Source: Sandaracinaceae bacterium (GTDB taxonomy: Bacteria; Myxococcota_A; Polyangia; Polyangiales; Houyiibacteriaceae). Taken from it: a stretch of 64,000 nucleotides of DNA. The DNA lies in assembly GCA_016706685.1 (NCBI GenBank), contig JADJJE010000001.1, positions 558,001 to 622,000 of the forward strand. Direction: 5' to 3'. Shown piece after piece: positions 18,278 through 27,013 of this stretch (the first letter of the stretch is position 1; every line of letters begins with the position of its first letter). Below the pieces are notes generated by a model. The model worked only from the letters and a program-made list of their open reading frames with translations, did no database searches and was not told where the DNA came from. Both the position numbers and the translations under genes were made by a program.

Positions 18278-19047
18278 CGCTGTTCCGCCCGTGCATCGAC
18301 CTCCACGACGGCAAGGTCAAGCAAATCGTCGGCGGCACGCTGCGCGATGAAGGCGCGGGCCCCGTCGAGAACTTCGTGGCCGAGCAACCGGCCGCGTGGT
18401 TTGCCGAGCGTTATCGCGCCGATGGGCTCACGGGCGGGCACGTGATCAAGCTGGGGCCGGGCAACGAAGAGGCCGCGCGCGAGGCGCTGGCCGCGTGGCC
18501 GGGCGGCATGCAGCTGGGAGGCGGGGTCACGGTCGACACGGCCGCCGAGTGGATCGGGCGCGGCGCGGCCAAGGTCATCGTCACCAGCTGGCTGTTCGTA
18601 GACAAGCGGCTCTCCATGGAGCGCGTGGAGCAGCTGGCCCTCGCCATCGGCCCCGAGCGGCTGGTGGTGGACCTCAGCTGCCGCCGCGTCCCGGGTGGCT
18701 GGCGTGTGGCCACGGACCGCTGGCAGACCATCACGGAAACGCCGATCGACAAAGACACACTCGCCTCGCTCGCGCCGCTGTGCAGCGAGCTGCTGGTGCA
18801 CGCGGCCGACGTGGAGGGACGCTGCGAGGGCATCGACGAAGAGCTGGTGCGGGTGCTGGGTGAGCTGTGCCCCCTGCCCTGTACGTATGCCGGAGGAGGC
18901 CGCGACATCGCGGACCTCGGGCGCGTGGCCGAGCTGAGCGGCGGTCGCGTGGACCTGACGTATGGGAGCGCGCTAGACCTGTTCGGCGGGAGCCTGGTGA
19001 AGTACGCGGACTGCGTGGCATGGAACCGCGCTCACGCGGCGGGCTGA
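18274..19047 (+). CDS. hisA: Eukaryotic-type HisA isomerase
   Basis: 257 residues of the HisA/HisF TIM-barrel family. FRPCIDLHDGKVKQIVGGTL carries the catalytic aspartate of strand 1. QLGGGVTVDTAAEWIGRGAAKVIVTSWLF and VVDLSCRR, with the second catalytic Asp, follow, and the barrel closes with YAGGGRDIADL and LTYGSALDLFGG. The long loop and the WLF, SCRR and GSALD signatures match the eukaryotic HIS6 type rather than the usual bacterial HisA. The reaction is isomerisation of ProFAR to PRFAR in histidine synthesis. No other his gene is nearby; it is coupled to the GntR regulator. Confidence 0.8.
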   Translation: MTLFRPCIDLHDGKVKQIVGGTLRDEGAGPVENFVAEQPAAWFAERYRADGLTGGHVIKLGPGNEEAAREALAAWPGGMQLGGGVTVDTAAEWIGRGAAKVIVTSWLFVDKRLSMERVEQLALAIGPERLVVDLSCRRVPGGWRVATDRWQTITETPIDKDTLASLAPLCSELLVHAADVEGRCEGIDEELVRVLGELCPLPCTYAGGGRDIADLGRVAELSGGRVDLTYGSALDLFGGSLVKYADCVAWNRAHAAG

Positions 19048-19107
19048 GCGCCAACGCCCGCCAAGCTCCGTCTGAACCCGTGGTCATCGCCTGCCGAGTC
19101 GAGGCCA

Positions 19108-20046
19108 TCAGGTAGCTTCGTGCACGTCCTGACTGGCGGGCGCCATGAACGTGGCGATGAAGCGCTGTACCGCTACGGAGCGGGGACGCTCCCTCAGGTA
19201 CAGCACGGCCGGCTCGCTCGGCGGGCTCGGGTAGCTGATCGGCAGCATCACGATCCGCCCCGCGTTCTCGTAGCGCGTGAGGATGGAGGTCGGCCCCAGC
19301 ACCAGCATGTCGGTGCGCTCGGCGGTGCTCACCAGCACCTCGTAGTTGTCGCAGGTCAGCCCCACGCGCATGTCCATCTGCGGGAAGTTGGCGCGGATCC
19401 ACTGACGGATGCGCGGGGGTGCCGTGGCGGCGCCACGGGGGAAGGTCAGCGCATCCAACATGGTGGGCGGAGCGGCCCTGCGATGCAGAGGGTGGCCGGG
19501 GCGCGCGGCCACGCGGATGGGGTCGCGACCGAGCGAAGCGACGTGCACGTCGGGGTGCGGCTGCTCCTGCTCGTAGTCCGCGACCACCAGGTCCAATTCG
19601 CCCTCGAGCAGCCGCGGCACGAGGTCCTCGGTGGACCCGCTGCGGACGATCACGTCCACCTCCGGGTGGTCCGCACAGTAGCGCGCCAGCACGAGCGGCA
19701 AGCGGCCGAGCGCGACCACGGGGCCCACGCCGACCGCCACGCTGCCCAGCTCACCGCCGGTGTGCAGCTCGACCTCGCGCTGCACGTCGTCTGCCGCGCG
19801 CAGGATGGGGGCCGAGCGCGCCAGCACGAGCTGCCCGAGCGGGTTCAGCACCAGGCGCCGGCCGCTGCGCTCGAAGAGCGGGGCCCCGAGCGTCTCTTCG
19901 AGCCGCTGGATGGACTTGGTCAGCGCGGACTGGCTGAGGTGCAGCGCCTCGGCGGCGGCCTGCAAGGTGCCTCGCTCGTGCACAGCCACCAGGTGGCGCA
20001 GGTGGCGCAGCTCGAACTGCGCGTCAGGAGCATTCCTGTCACTCAT
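19108..20046 (-). CDS. LysR-family transcriptional regulator
   Basis: 312 residues. The N-terminal winged HTH reads LRHLRHLVAVHERGTLQAAAEALHLSQSALTKSIQRLEE, followed by the linker helix and a periplasmic-binding-protein-like effector domain (GSVAVGVGPVVALGRLPLVL). The ATG at 20046 is preferred over an upstream in-frame start at 20067. It is divergent from the fatty acid hydroxylase, the classic arrangement for LysR control of the neighbour. A palindrome overlapping its own start codon suggests autoregulation. Confidence 0.85.
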   Translation of the reverse strand: MSDRNAPDAQFELRHLRHLVAVHERGTLQAAAEALHLSQSALTKSIQRLEETLGAPLFERSGRRLVLNPLGQLVLARSAPILRAADDVQREVELHTGGELGSVAVGVGPVVALGRLPLVLARYCADHPEVDVIVRSGSTEDLVPRLLEGELDLVVADYEQEQPHPDVHVASLGRDPIRVAARPGHPLHRRAAPPTMLDALTFPRGAATAPPRIRQWIRANFPQMDMRVGLTCDNYEVLVSTAERTDMLVLGPTSILTRYENAGRIVMLPISYPSPPSEPAVLYLRERPRSVAVQRFIATFMAPASQDVHEAT

Positions 20047-20062
20047 GTTTATATGAAAACAT
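20045..20062. promoter_or_regulatory. Candidate LysR binding site
   Basis: ATGTTT-N6-AAACAT forms a perfect 6-bp dyad in an AT-rich 40-base gap between the divergent lysR and hydroxylase genes. It includes the nested palindrome TATG-AAAA-CATA. The spacing is compatible with a T-N11-A LysR box. It overlaps the lysR start codon, so binding would block its own expression. Confidence 0.5.
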
Positions 20063-20102
20063 ACCACTTCTAAGAATAGTTTGACGCGGGCATCGTGAGG
20101 CG

Positions 20103-20936
20103 ATGGACTACCGCCTCGCCATCCTCGCCGTGTACCTCGGGTTCGCCGCCCTCGAGGCCGTGTCTGGGCGCCATCGAACGCGGGAGATCACCTCCGCCGA
20201 CTGGCGCCTCGACCTGGTCTCCACCGCCCTGACGACCGCGCTCGTCAACCCACTCGTCATCGCGAGCTCTGGGGCGCTGCTCGCCGTTGTGCTCCCCGAC
20301 GCAGCCGGGGCCCTCGCAGACTGGCCGGTCTGGGCCATGGTGCTGGCGCTGCTGGTGGGCGACGACCTGCTGCAATACGCGTGGCACCGCGCGTCGCACA
20401 GCGTGCCCTTCCTGTACACCTTGCACCGAGCGCACCACTCGGCCCGCTACATGAGCGTGCAGATGATGTTTCGCAACAACGTCTTCTACTACGCCTTGAT
20501 GCCCAGCATGTGGGTGAGCGGGCTGCTCGTGTACCTGGGCATGGGCGAGGTCTACGTGGGCTACCTCGTGGTGAAGCTCTCCGTCATCGCGGGCGCTCAC
20601 TCGAGCGTGGCGTGGGACGCGCCTCTGTACCGCGTGCGCACCCTGCGACCGCTGATGTGGGTCGTGGAGCGCGTCATCTCCACCCCCTCCACCCATCACA
20701 TGCACCACGGCCGCCACGCAGACGACGGGGTCACGCACTATGCGGGCAACTACGGGAACCTGCTCTTCTTCTGGGACGTGCTCTTCGGAACCGCGCGCAT
20801 CACGCGCCGCTACCCGCCGTCGTTCGGTATCGAGAACCTGAGCCCACAGCCCTGGCACGTGGAGCTGAGCTGGCCCGTGGCGCGCCTGGAGGATGCCTCC
20901 GGGCACGTCCCCCACGCGCCCGCGCACGAGAGCTGA
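20103..20936 (+). CDS. Sterol desaturase / fatty acid hydroxylase family membrane enzyme
   Basis: 277 residues with about four membrane helices and the three histidine clusters of the di-iron hydroxylase superfamily: HRASH, HRAHH and HHMHH. Together they hold the di-iron site on the cytoplasmic face. The family hydroxylates or desaturates lipids such as sterol precursors, carotenoids, ether lipids or fatty acids, and the substrate cannot be chosen from sequence. Myxobacteria make unusual lipids, which fits. Regulation by the adjacent divergent LysR protein is likely. Confidence 0.85.
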   Translation: MDYRLAILAVYLGFAALEAVSGRHRTREITSADWRLDLVSTALTTALVNPLVIASSGALLAVVLPDAAGALADWPVWAMVLALLVGDDLLQYAWHRASHSVPFLYTLHRAHHSARYMSVQMMFRNNVFYYALMPSMWVSGLLVYLGMGEVYVGYLVVKLSVIAGAHSSVAWDAPLYRVRTLRPLMWVVERVISTPSTHHMHHGRHADDGVTHYAGNYGNLLFFWDVLFGTARITRRYPPSFGIENLSPQPWHVELSWPVARLEDASGHVPHAPAHES

Positions 20937-20992
20937 CCCGGCCGGGGAGCCTTTCCGACCCCACGGCCGCGCATGAGTGGCATCCTCGCACC

Positions 20993-21571
20993 GTGAGGTC
21001 CCTCGGTGCACTCGCGACGGGCGCTGATGACGGGCGCTGGCACCTCGCGGTGGGCGACCCCACCTGGACGGCATGGCTTGCGGTCGCCGCATACGCCGTT
21101 GCCGCGTGGCTGTGTGTGCGCGCCGCTCGTGCTCCGCGGGAGACGGACCCCGCAGCCCGACGCCTCGCGCTCTTCTGGCTGCTGGCCGGCGCCCTGTTGC
21201 TGACCCTCGGGGCGAACAAGCAGCTGGACCTCCAGACACTCTTCGTCGAGGCGCTGCGCGACCGCGCCCAGGAGCAGGGCTGGTACCAGGAGCGGCGGCT
21301 CTATCAGCGCTGGTTCGTGGGCGGCTTGGGGATCGCGGCCGTGCTGGGCTTGGTTGCGCTCGCAGTCGGACTCTGGCCCGTGCGGCGGCGTGTGCGGCTC
21401 GCGCTCCTGGGCTTGGGTGGGTTGTTGGGCTTCGTGCTGATGCGGGCCGCCATGTTTCAGCACGTGGGGCCGGGCTGGTTGGCGCACAGCGCTCCCGCGC
21501 ACGCTGGGATCGAGCTGCTCAGCGTGGGCCTGCTGGCGTGGGCCGCGTGGCGCGCGGGGCCGCAGCCGTAG
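20993..21571 (+). CDS. Small polytopic membrane protein
   Basis: 192 residues from a GTG at 20993. Four hydrophobic helices are evident (near residues 25-45, 60-75, 105-130 and 135-150), with a polar loop between the second and third that contains GANKQLDLQTLFVEALRDRAQEQGWY. The NKQLDLQ motif is shared by a group of bacterial membrane proteins often mislabelled as isopropylmalate isomerase; no known activity can be claimed. No ATG is available; the GTG is the first reasonable start after the hydroxylase stop 56 bases upstream. Confidence 0.6.
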   Translation: MRSLGALATGADDGRWHLAVGDPTWTAWLAVAAYAVAAWLCVRAARAPRETDPAARRLALFWLLAGALLLTLGANKQLDLQTLFVEALRDRAQEQGWYQERRLYQRWFVGGLGIAAVLGLVALAVGLWPVRRRVRLALLGLGGLLGFVLMRAAMFQHVGPGWLAHSAPAHAGIELLSVGLLAWAAWRAGPQP

Positions 21572-21620
21572 AGGTGGCGCACGAGGGATGCGGCTGCCCG
21601 ATGCGAACGAGCTGCGGGGC

Positions 21621-23240
21621 TCAGTTTCTCGCGTCGAACAGCGTCGCTTCGTCGACAGGCTCTGTGCCAGCGTCGGCCGTCCATGTGCCGGCGTCAACCG
21701 GCTCTGTGCCGGCATCGACCGCCTGTGGGCCGGCGTCGACCGCTTCCATGCTGCCACTGCCCCATCGGTCACGCGAATGCGCGCGTGCCTCGGTCGCGCC
21801 ATCGCCTCCCGTCGCGGCCAGAATAGGAGGAACGGGCGACCCGTCCGCCGAGCCGGCGGTGTGAGCGACGACCGACCAGGACGATGCCGGGGATCCAACG
21901 TCGGAAGGGGGCGCGCTCGTGTCGGGCGCGGCCGCCGCCACCGTGACCACGCCGCCCTCGGCGCGAATGCCTCCCGGCTGCGTGGGTCGGTACGCGACCG
22001 TGGGGACGAGGAAGAGCAGGAGCGGGGCGAGCGCGAACATGGCGGCACGCCGCCAACGACCCCACCTGGGCAGTAGAGAAGCGAACAAGGCGGAGGCCTC
22101 GAGCTCGTCCAGATCGTCGTCGTGGGCGGCGTCGACCACCGAGCGTGCGCCGCCGCGGTCTGGATCGATGCGACGGGTCACCGCCTCGGCGTCGACGGAG
22201 ACGAGGAGCAAGGGGGTGGCGGGGCGTACGCGCACAGGCGGCGGCTCGTGCCCAGAGGGCATGAGCGCGGGGGCCGGACTCGACTGCCGTACCTCCACGC
22301 GGTGCGCGCTGGAGAGCGAGAGCTCGTCCGAGTCGCGGACGATCTTCGGCGGCACGGAGCGACTGCGCGATGGCACGAACTCGACCTGCGAGGCTGCGGC
22401 AAGCGCGTCGCGGAAGGCGGCGCCGTCCGGGAAACGCGCCACGGGATTGCGCACGAGCGTGCTCTCGACGAGTCTGGCGATGGGCTCCGGCACGTCGAGA
22501 CGCTCGCGGAGCGAGGGAATCGGGCGCGAGGCGATAGCGAGGATCGCGCCCGTCAGCGACTCGCTCTCGAAGGGGCAGTAGCCGGTGATGCACTCGAAAA
22601 GCACCACGCCGAGCGACCACACGTCCGACGCCGGCCCCGCCTGGAAGCCCTGCGCGTGCTCCGGGCTCAGATACCCGGGGGTGCCCATGATGACCCCGGG
22701 ACTCGTCACGCCACCCCTGCGCTCGGAGAAGCACGCGATGCCGAAGTCCAGGAGCTTCGGGCGCACATAGCCCATTCCGTCGTCTTCGAGGAAGATGTTG
22801 TCGGGCTTCACGTCACGATGAACGATGCCGAGTCGATGCGCGGCGGCGAGCGCGTCGGCCACTGGGAGCAGGATCATGGCGGCTTGCATCGTATCGAGCG
22901 GGCCGTTCTCCTCGAGCCTGTCGGCGAGTGACTCGCCGCGCAGCAACTCGAAGACCATGTAGACGGACGCATCGTCGTGCCGCCCCATGTCGAGGACTTC
23001 GACCACGTTCGGGTGTTCGATGGCGGTGGCCGAGCGAGCCTCTTGGAGGAAGCGGTGACTGGCGTCGACGTCCAACGCCATCTCGTTCAGGAGGAGCTTC
23101 ACCGCGACGTGGCGTCCGGTCCACGTGTGGATCGCTTCGAAGACGGTGCCCATCCCGCCGCGGCCGAGAACGCGCTCCAGCGTGTACTTTCCGTCCCCGA
23201 TGGTCGTGCCGATTCGTTCTTGGTCCGTGAGAATAGGCAT
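21621..23240 (-). CDS. Transmembrane Ser/Thr protein kinase (PknB-like)
   Basis: 539 residues. The kinase domain spans about residues 18-280: glycine loop VLGRGGMGTVFEA, VAVKLLLNE lysine, catalytic HRDVKPDN, and a DFG block (LLDFGIACFSER), followed by GTPGYLSPEHAQG. All key residues are intact, so it should be active. A linker of about 130 residues leads to one membrane helix (AAMFALAPLLLFLVPTVAY). The extracytoplasmic tail is short and ends in imperfect repeats of VDAGT-type units without a known sensor domain. The ATG at 23240 was chosen because the kinase fold starts within 20 residues. Confidence 0.85.
   Translation of the reverse strand: MPILTDQERIGTTIGDGKYTLERVLGRGGMGTVFEAIHTWTGRHVAVKLLLNEMALDVDASHRFLQEARSATAIEHPNVVEVLDMGRHDDASVYMVFELLRGESLADRLEENGPLDTMQAAMILLPVADALAAAHRLGIVHRDVKPDNIFLEDDGMGYVRPKLLDFGIACFSERRGGVTSPGVIMGTPGYLSPEHAQGFQAGPASDVWSLGVVLFECITGYCPFESESLTGAILAIASRPIPSLRERLDVPEPIARLVESTLVRNPVARFPDGAAFRDALAAASQVEFVPSRSRSVPPKIVRDSDELSLSSAHRVEVRQSSPAPALMPSGHEPPPVRVRPATPLLLVSVDAEAVTRRIDPDRGGARSVVDAAHDDDLDELEASALFASLLPRWGRWRRAAMFALAPLLLFLVPTVAYRPTQPGGIRAEGGVVTVAAAAPDTSAPPSDVGSPASSWSVVAHTAGSADGSPVPPILAATGGDGATEARAHSRDRWGSGSMEAVDAGPQAVDAGTEPVDAGTWTADAGTEPVDEATLFDARN
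21640..21765 (-). repeat. Short tandem coding repeats in the kinase tail
   Basis: About five degenerate copies of a 15-30 base unit encode VDAG-type peptides, with the residue after Gly varying (Pro, Thr). The DNA repeat is imperfect. Such Asp-Ala-Gly tails are also present in the large secreted protein at 27 kb and are common at the exposed ends of myxobacterial envelope proteins. Confidence 0.6.
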
Positions 23241-23465
23241 CAAAGCATCGAGTCCGATGGCCCTCGTGCAAGTAGCGCGCCGTTGCTCCATCGCTTCGTG
23301 CGCAGTCGAGAGGTGTGGCACTCGCACCTGCTGCGAAGAGGAGGGTGCGCAGCGTCGTCCCCCCCCGATGGGCCTCGGTGCTCTTGGTGCATGGCCACCA
23401 GATCGATGTAGCCCGTTGGTCAGAATGACGTGGCGGTCGGTGTCGTGAGGGCAGCGGCTGCGCCG

Positions 23466-24527
23466 TCATGGCGGCGGCGGGTAGACCTGCCAGAGCTGCG
23501 GGCCGTCGCCGTAGGTCGTCATCTCGAAGCCGGCGGCGAGCGCGCGCGCGTGCATGGCGAGCGCGTCCGCGCGGCGCGGGAAGATCAGCCGCACCGACTT
23601 GACCGGCGTGCCATCGGGTAGCGCGCCCGCGCGGGCGATGGCCTCGGCTGCGGCCCAGCGGTCCTCTTCGATCGAGCCGTCGGGGAACACCACCAGCGCC
23701 TGGTGGCCGACCTGGGTCTCATCGTTGTAGAAGGTCATCCCTTCGACGACCCGTAGGCGAGGCGAGGAGAGTGCGCCCACCGCGCCGTCGCCATGCTCGT
23801 TCCAGCCGCGTTCGGGCGGGGCCTGCACCAGCGGCGTGATCCAGCGCTCGTGCGCCGACCGCGCGGCTGCCACCGCAGCGGCGTCCTGTAGGTCGGTCGC
23901 GAACGCGATGTGCACGACGTCGCGATCGATGATGCGCGACGCGCCTTGCGGCAGGGGTGCTTGCTCGAGTGCCTCGAGGACCGCCGCGCACTCCGCATCG
24001 GCGCGGTGCCAGGCACGGCCCAGGTACTGGTCGAGCGAGCCTGGCGGCCAGTCCAGCGAGGTGCGGGGCGGCGTCGGTCGCGGGTAGGTCGCGCGCGCCG
24101 GCTCGAAGCGCCCGGTCGCAAACCGCACGCGGGCTGCGGCCAGCCCGTGGCTCCACGTCCTCACCCAGCGTGCCACGTCGTCGCGGAACCGTGGATCAGC
24201 GCCCGCCACCGCAACGGCGAACCGCGGCCCCACGGGTTCGAGGCCCAGGAAGATCTCGAACTCCGGGTCGGCCGGGTCGCCCGCGAACAGCGAGACGATG
24301 CCGTAGCGCCACGCCGCAGCGCGCCGGCGCAGCTCTGCCATGGAGTGGATGGGCTCGGGTGGCGCAAAGTCGTGCGAGACGTGGGTTGCCCGGCCGAGGT
24401 ATCCGTCGGCCGCGAGCGGAGCGAGCAGCGTGTCGACGACGACCTCCGTGGTGAGCCACTGCTTCACCGCCTCGGCATCGGCGTAGCACTTCATGCGGAT
24501 CACGAAGCCGTCGGCGTTGTAGCCCAT
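23466..24527 (-). CDS. Hypothetical protein
   Basis: 353 residues from the ATG at 24527, which begins the conserved-looking sequence MGYNADGFVIRMKCYADAEAV. No signal peptide or membrane segment is visible. It is soluble and rich in Trp and Arg. Two similar halves can be suspected, each with a strand-helix pattern containing FPD or GDPADPEFEIFLGLEP, but no catalytic motif is clear. I do not recognise the family. The 225 bases between it and the kinase contain nothing I can name. The longer upstream frame (to 24674) is Arg/Pro-rich and looks non-coding. Confidence 0.6.
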   Translation of the reverse strand: MGYNADGFVIRMKCYADAEAVKQWLTTEVVVDTLLAPLAADGYLGRATHVSHDFAPPEPIHSMAELRRRAAAWRYGIVSLFAGDPADPEFEIFLGLEPVGPRFAVAVAGADPRFRDDVARWVRTWSHGLAAARVRFATGRFEPARATYPRPTPPRTSLDWPPGSLDQYLGRAWHRADAECAAVLEALEQAPLPQGASRIIDRDVVHIAFATDLQDAAAVAAARSAHERWITPLVQAPPERGWNEHGDGAVGALSSPRLRVVEGMTFYNDETQVGHQALVVFPDGSIEEDRWAAAEAIARAGALPDGTPVKSVRLIFPRRADALAMHARALAAGFEMTTYGDGPQLWQVYPPPP

Positions 24528-24618
24528 GCGCCGCACTCTAGCGGGGTCCCTCGACCCTGGCGACGACCGTGTGATTTCGCTGCACCCTCGGCCGGGGTGG
24601 CACGCATGGCCTCCCCTG

Positions 24619-25521
24619 TCAGGCCGTGAGTTCGGAAGCCGGAGGCGTCTCGCCGAAAGGATAGAAGAGCGCAAAGAGGAGCGCCGGGGTGACCCAGAAA
24701 TTCACTTCTGCGAAGATTGCGCTCGACCAGTGGAACACGGTCATCGCGACCAGGAACGCGAGGATCGCGCGCTTCGCGCGCAGGAAGAACACGAGCGGGA
24801 AGCCGAGCTCCATCACCAGGATGCTGAGGACGGTGAAGTGACAGAGTAGCGGGTTCTCTGCGAACCAGCCGAGTGTGCCGTCGTCGATGCCCCAGCGCGT
24901 ACCCTTCATGATGAGCATCTTCTGGATCGCGGTTCCGTCGAGCACCCAGTCGAGCCCGCTCACCCGGAGCTTGGCGAGACCTGCCACGAAGTAGAACCCG
25001 CAAACGTAGGTCTGCGCGGCTCGAATCGGCCAAGACGTTTGCCAGGCTTCGAGCGGTGGGTCGACGGGAAGACGGCCGGCGCCGCGAATCTCCGGAAACC
25101 GTGAGAACGCGAGCAGCAGGAGCGCGTGAAACCACATGTAGAAGCGGTGGTGCTCGTCGCCTGCCGTGCTGTCGCGGACGCCTTGCAGGTAGAGAAAAGA
25201 CACGCAGATGATCGCGATGGCCGCCCGGACGCGGAATCCGACGAGGAGAGCCAGGTTGCCGACCATCAGGAGGCCGAACGCGAGAAGGACCGTCACGGGA
25301 TGCGCGCGATCGATCCCGAAGACGTGAAAGAACCAGACCGGCTCGAGCAAGCGCATCGTTGGGCCGGCGAAGTCGATGGTGAAGAGCGTGTGAAAGTCGC
25401 TTCCGCTCAAGACCATGAGCCCCACCGCCAGCACGACACGCGCGCGAACGAGCCGCTGCACGCTCACGGGGTGCTCGAAGAAGTGGCGGTTCCAGGACCT
25501 GCGCGCTCGCTCTAGTAGCAC
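24619..25521 (-). CDS. HTTM-domain membrane protein (gamma-carboxylase homologue)
   Basis: 300 residues with about six membrane helices. The layout matches the HTTM (horizontally transferred transmembrane) domain of vitamin K-dependent gamma-glutamyl carboxylase relatives: the early VQRLVRARVVLAVGLMVLSG, DEHHRFYMWFHALLLLAFSRF and QTYVCGFYFVAGLAKL. The soluble carboxylase C-terminal part of the animal enzyme is absent, so the substrate is unknown. The GTG at 25521 overlaps the upstream gene by 10 bases, which indicates coupling with that membrane partner. Confidence 0.8.
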   Translation of the reverse strand: MLLERARRSWNRHFFEHPVSVQRLVRARVVLAVGLMVLSGSDFHTLFTIDFAGPTMRLLEPVWFFHVFGIDRAHPVTVLLAFGLLMVGNLALLVGFRVRAAIAIICVSFLYLQGVRDSTAGDEHHRFYMWFHALLLLAFSRFPEIRGAGRLPVDPPLEAWQTSWPIRAAQTYVCGFYFVAGLAKLRVSGLDWVLDGTAIQKMLIMKGTRWGIDDGTLGWFAENPLLCHFTVLSILVMELGFPLVFFLRAKRAILAFLVAMTVFHWSSAIFAEVNFWVTPALLFALFYPFGETPPASELTA

Positions 25522-26120
25522 TCGAGACCCCGCGGCGGCTCGTGGTCGAGCGTCATGCTCACCGCCCCGTTCTCCCAACGAAGCGTCGAGACGTTCTCGT
25601 ACGGCGCTCCGACGAGGCGCGGGTTGCCGTGAAGGTCCACGACCTCGACGAGACTTCGCCGCGCCCTCATCTCGACGATGAAGCGGGGATCCTCCGGCCG
25701 AAGACCCAGCGTCTCGTTGGCCGCCGTCATGATCCGGCTTGCCCAATCGACGCGCACGAGGTCGATCTGCCCGGCGTCATCGACGGCGCGTCGATGCTTC
25801 GGTGGGCCGAGCCCGAACGCGCGCTGAGTGAAGATCTTTCCGAACGCGCGGAAGGGGATGTTCATGTCCACATGGGAGAGCCATCCCGTGCTCCCGTCGC
25901 GGCGGACAATCTCGAAGCCGCGTGTACGAACCGACTCCCCGTCGAAGACCGAGACCCACATCGAGTCCGAGCTCCGATTCATCGCGTACATCGGCGCCCA
26001 CGACAGTGGGAACCGGTCGATGCGGAGCGCCGTCGGAATGACCAGCGCGATGAGGAAGTAGAGCGCGAGGGCGATTGACGCTCTGGTGGGTGGGCGGCTG
26101 ACCGACACGGCACGCAACAT
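25512..26120 (-). CDS. Membrane-anchored partner of the HTTM protein, function unknown
   Basis: About 202 residues from the ATG at 26120 (a further ATG at 26159 is in frame). One N-terminal hydrophobic segment (IALALYFLIALVIPTAL) is followed by SWAPMYAMNRSS and a soluble beta-rich domain of about 150 residues. A protein with a single anchor, an SWxPMY-like motif and an extracytoplasmic domain often accompanies HTTM genes in bacteria, so joint action is likely. The reading frames overlap by 10 bases. Confidence 0.65.
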   Translation of the reverse strand: MLRAVSVSRPPTRASIALALYFLIALVIPTALRIDRFPLSWAPMYAMNRSSDSMWVSVFDGESVRTRGFEIVRRDGSTGWLSHVDMNIPFRAFGKIFTQRAFGLGPPKHRRAVDDAGQIDLVRVDWASRIMTAANETLGLRPEDPRFIVEMRARRSLVEVVDLHGNPRLVGAPYENVSTLRWENGAVSMTLDHEPPRGLECY

Positions 26121-26243
26121 ATCGGGCTCAGCCCCCCCGGAAGGAATTTTTTGTCCCATGGGCGGCGGGGTGGGCCGCGGGAATGCGCTGCCCGGGCCGT
26201 CGCCCTCGGGCCGAACTCGGGGTCCCGTCCCCGCCCCTGCCGC

Positions 26244-26885
26244 TCAGCTCTCGTGCTCGCGGGGCGCCGCCGTCTTCGCGCGCACCTCGAGCTCGAGTTC
26301 GGCCTCCACCTCGCTCATGGCGGCACTCACCTCGTCCACGCGCACCCGCGTGCCGAGCGCCTGCGCCCTGCGAGCCCCAGCGCGGATGATGCCCGCCAGG
26401 TTCTCGGGGGCCTCCGACGCCACGTAGGCCACGTGGTCCTTGCCGCCCGCGTCCACCCACTCCACGCACAGGATGGGCTTGCTGGGGTGAATCGCCGCGA
26501 AGGCGCCCTTGCCCTCGTTGATCACGCGCTGGCGCGCCGCAGGGTCGTACTTGGTGAGCGTGACCTGCGTGACCCCTGCGAGCGGGATGCGCAGCTCGTG
26601 ACGCACCCCGGCGTGGCACACCACCTCGCTCTTGGTGACGATGGTGCGCAGCACGCTGCCCGCCACGCTCGCGAAGCCCAGCGTCGCGGCCACCAGCGCG
26701 AAGAAGGCGCCGCCAGCTAGCGCTTGGAGGTCGCCACCGGCGGCGGCCACGAAGCCCACCACGGAGAAGCCAGCGCTCGCGAGCGACAGCGTGCCCACGA
26801 GCAGGAATGCACCGCGGAAGGTCACCTTCTCGCTGTGCACCACGTCCTCCACGCCCAGGTACTGCCGCTCGAACTCGTCGGTCAT
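26244..26885 (-). CDS. Membrane protein with PH-like C-terminal region, function unknown
   Basis: 213 residues from the ATG at 26885. Two adjacent hydrophobic helices (about residues 25-45 and 52-75) are followed by a cytoplasmic domain of mainly beta-strand character (ELRIPLAGVTQVTLTKYDPAARQRV, then KPILCVEWVDAGGKDHVAYVASE). That pattern resembles bacterial PH-like domains that sit after a double membrane anchor. The C-terminus is Glu-rich. No enzyme motif is seen. It is the next gene upstream of the HTTM pair on the same strand but separated by about 120 bases. Confidence 0.55.
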   Translation of the reverse strand: MTDEFERQYLGVEDVVHSEKVTFRGAFLLVGTLSLASAGFSVVGFVAAAGGDLQALAGGAFFALVAATLGFASVAGSVLRTIVTKSEVVCHAGVRHELRIPLAGVTQVTLTKYDPAARQRVINEGKGAFAAIHPSKPILCVEWVDAGGKDHVAYVASEAPENLAGIIRAGARRAQALGTRVRVDEVSAAMSEVEAELELEVRAKTAAPREHES

Positions 26886-27013
26886 GCTTCCACCCACCAG
26901 CAAGAGTGCCACAGCGGGCCGGGCTCCGCTCGAGAACGGGGGTGGCCCCGAGGCGCGCTGAGCGCGGTCCTCGGAGCCGGAGGGAAGCAGTGGGTCCTGG
27001 GCGCCTGACGTTC

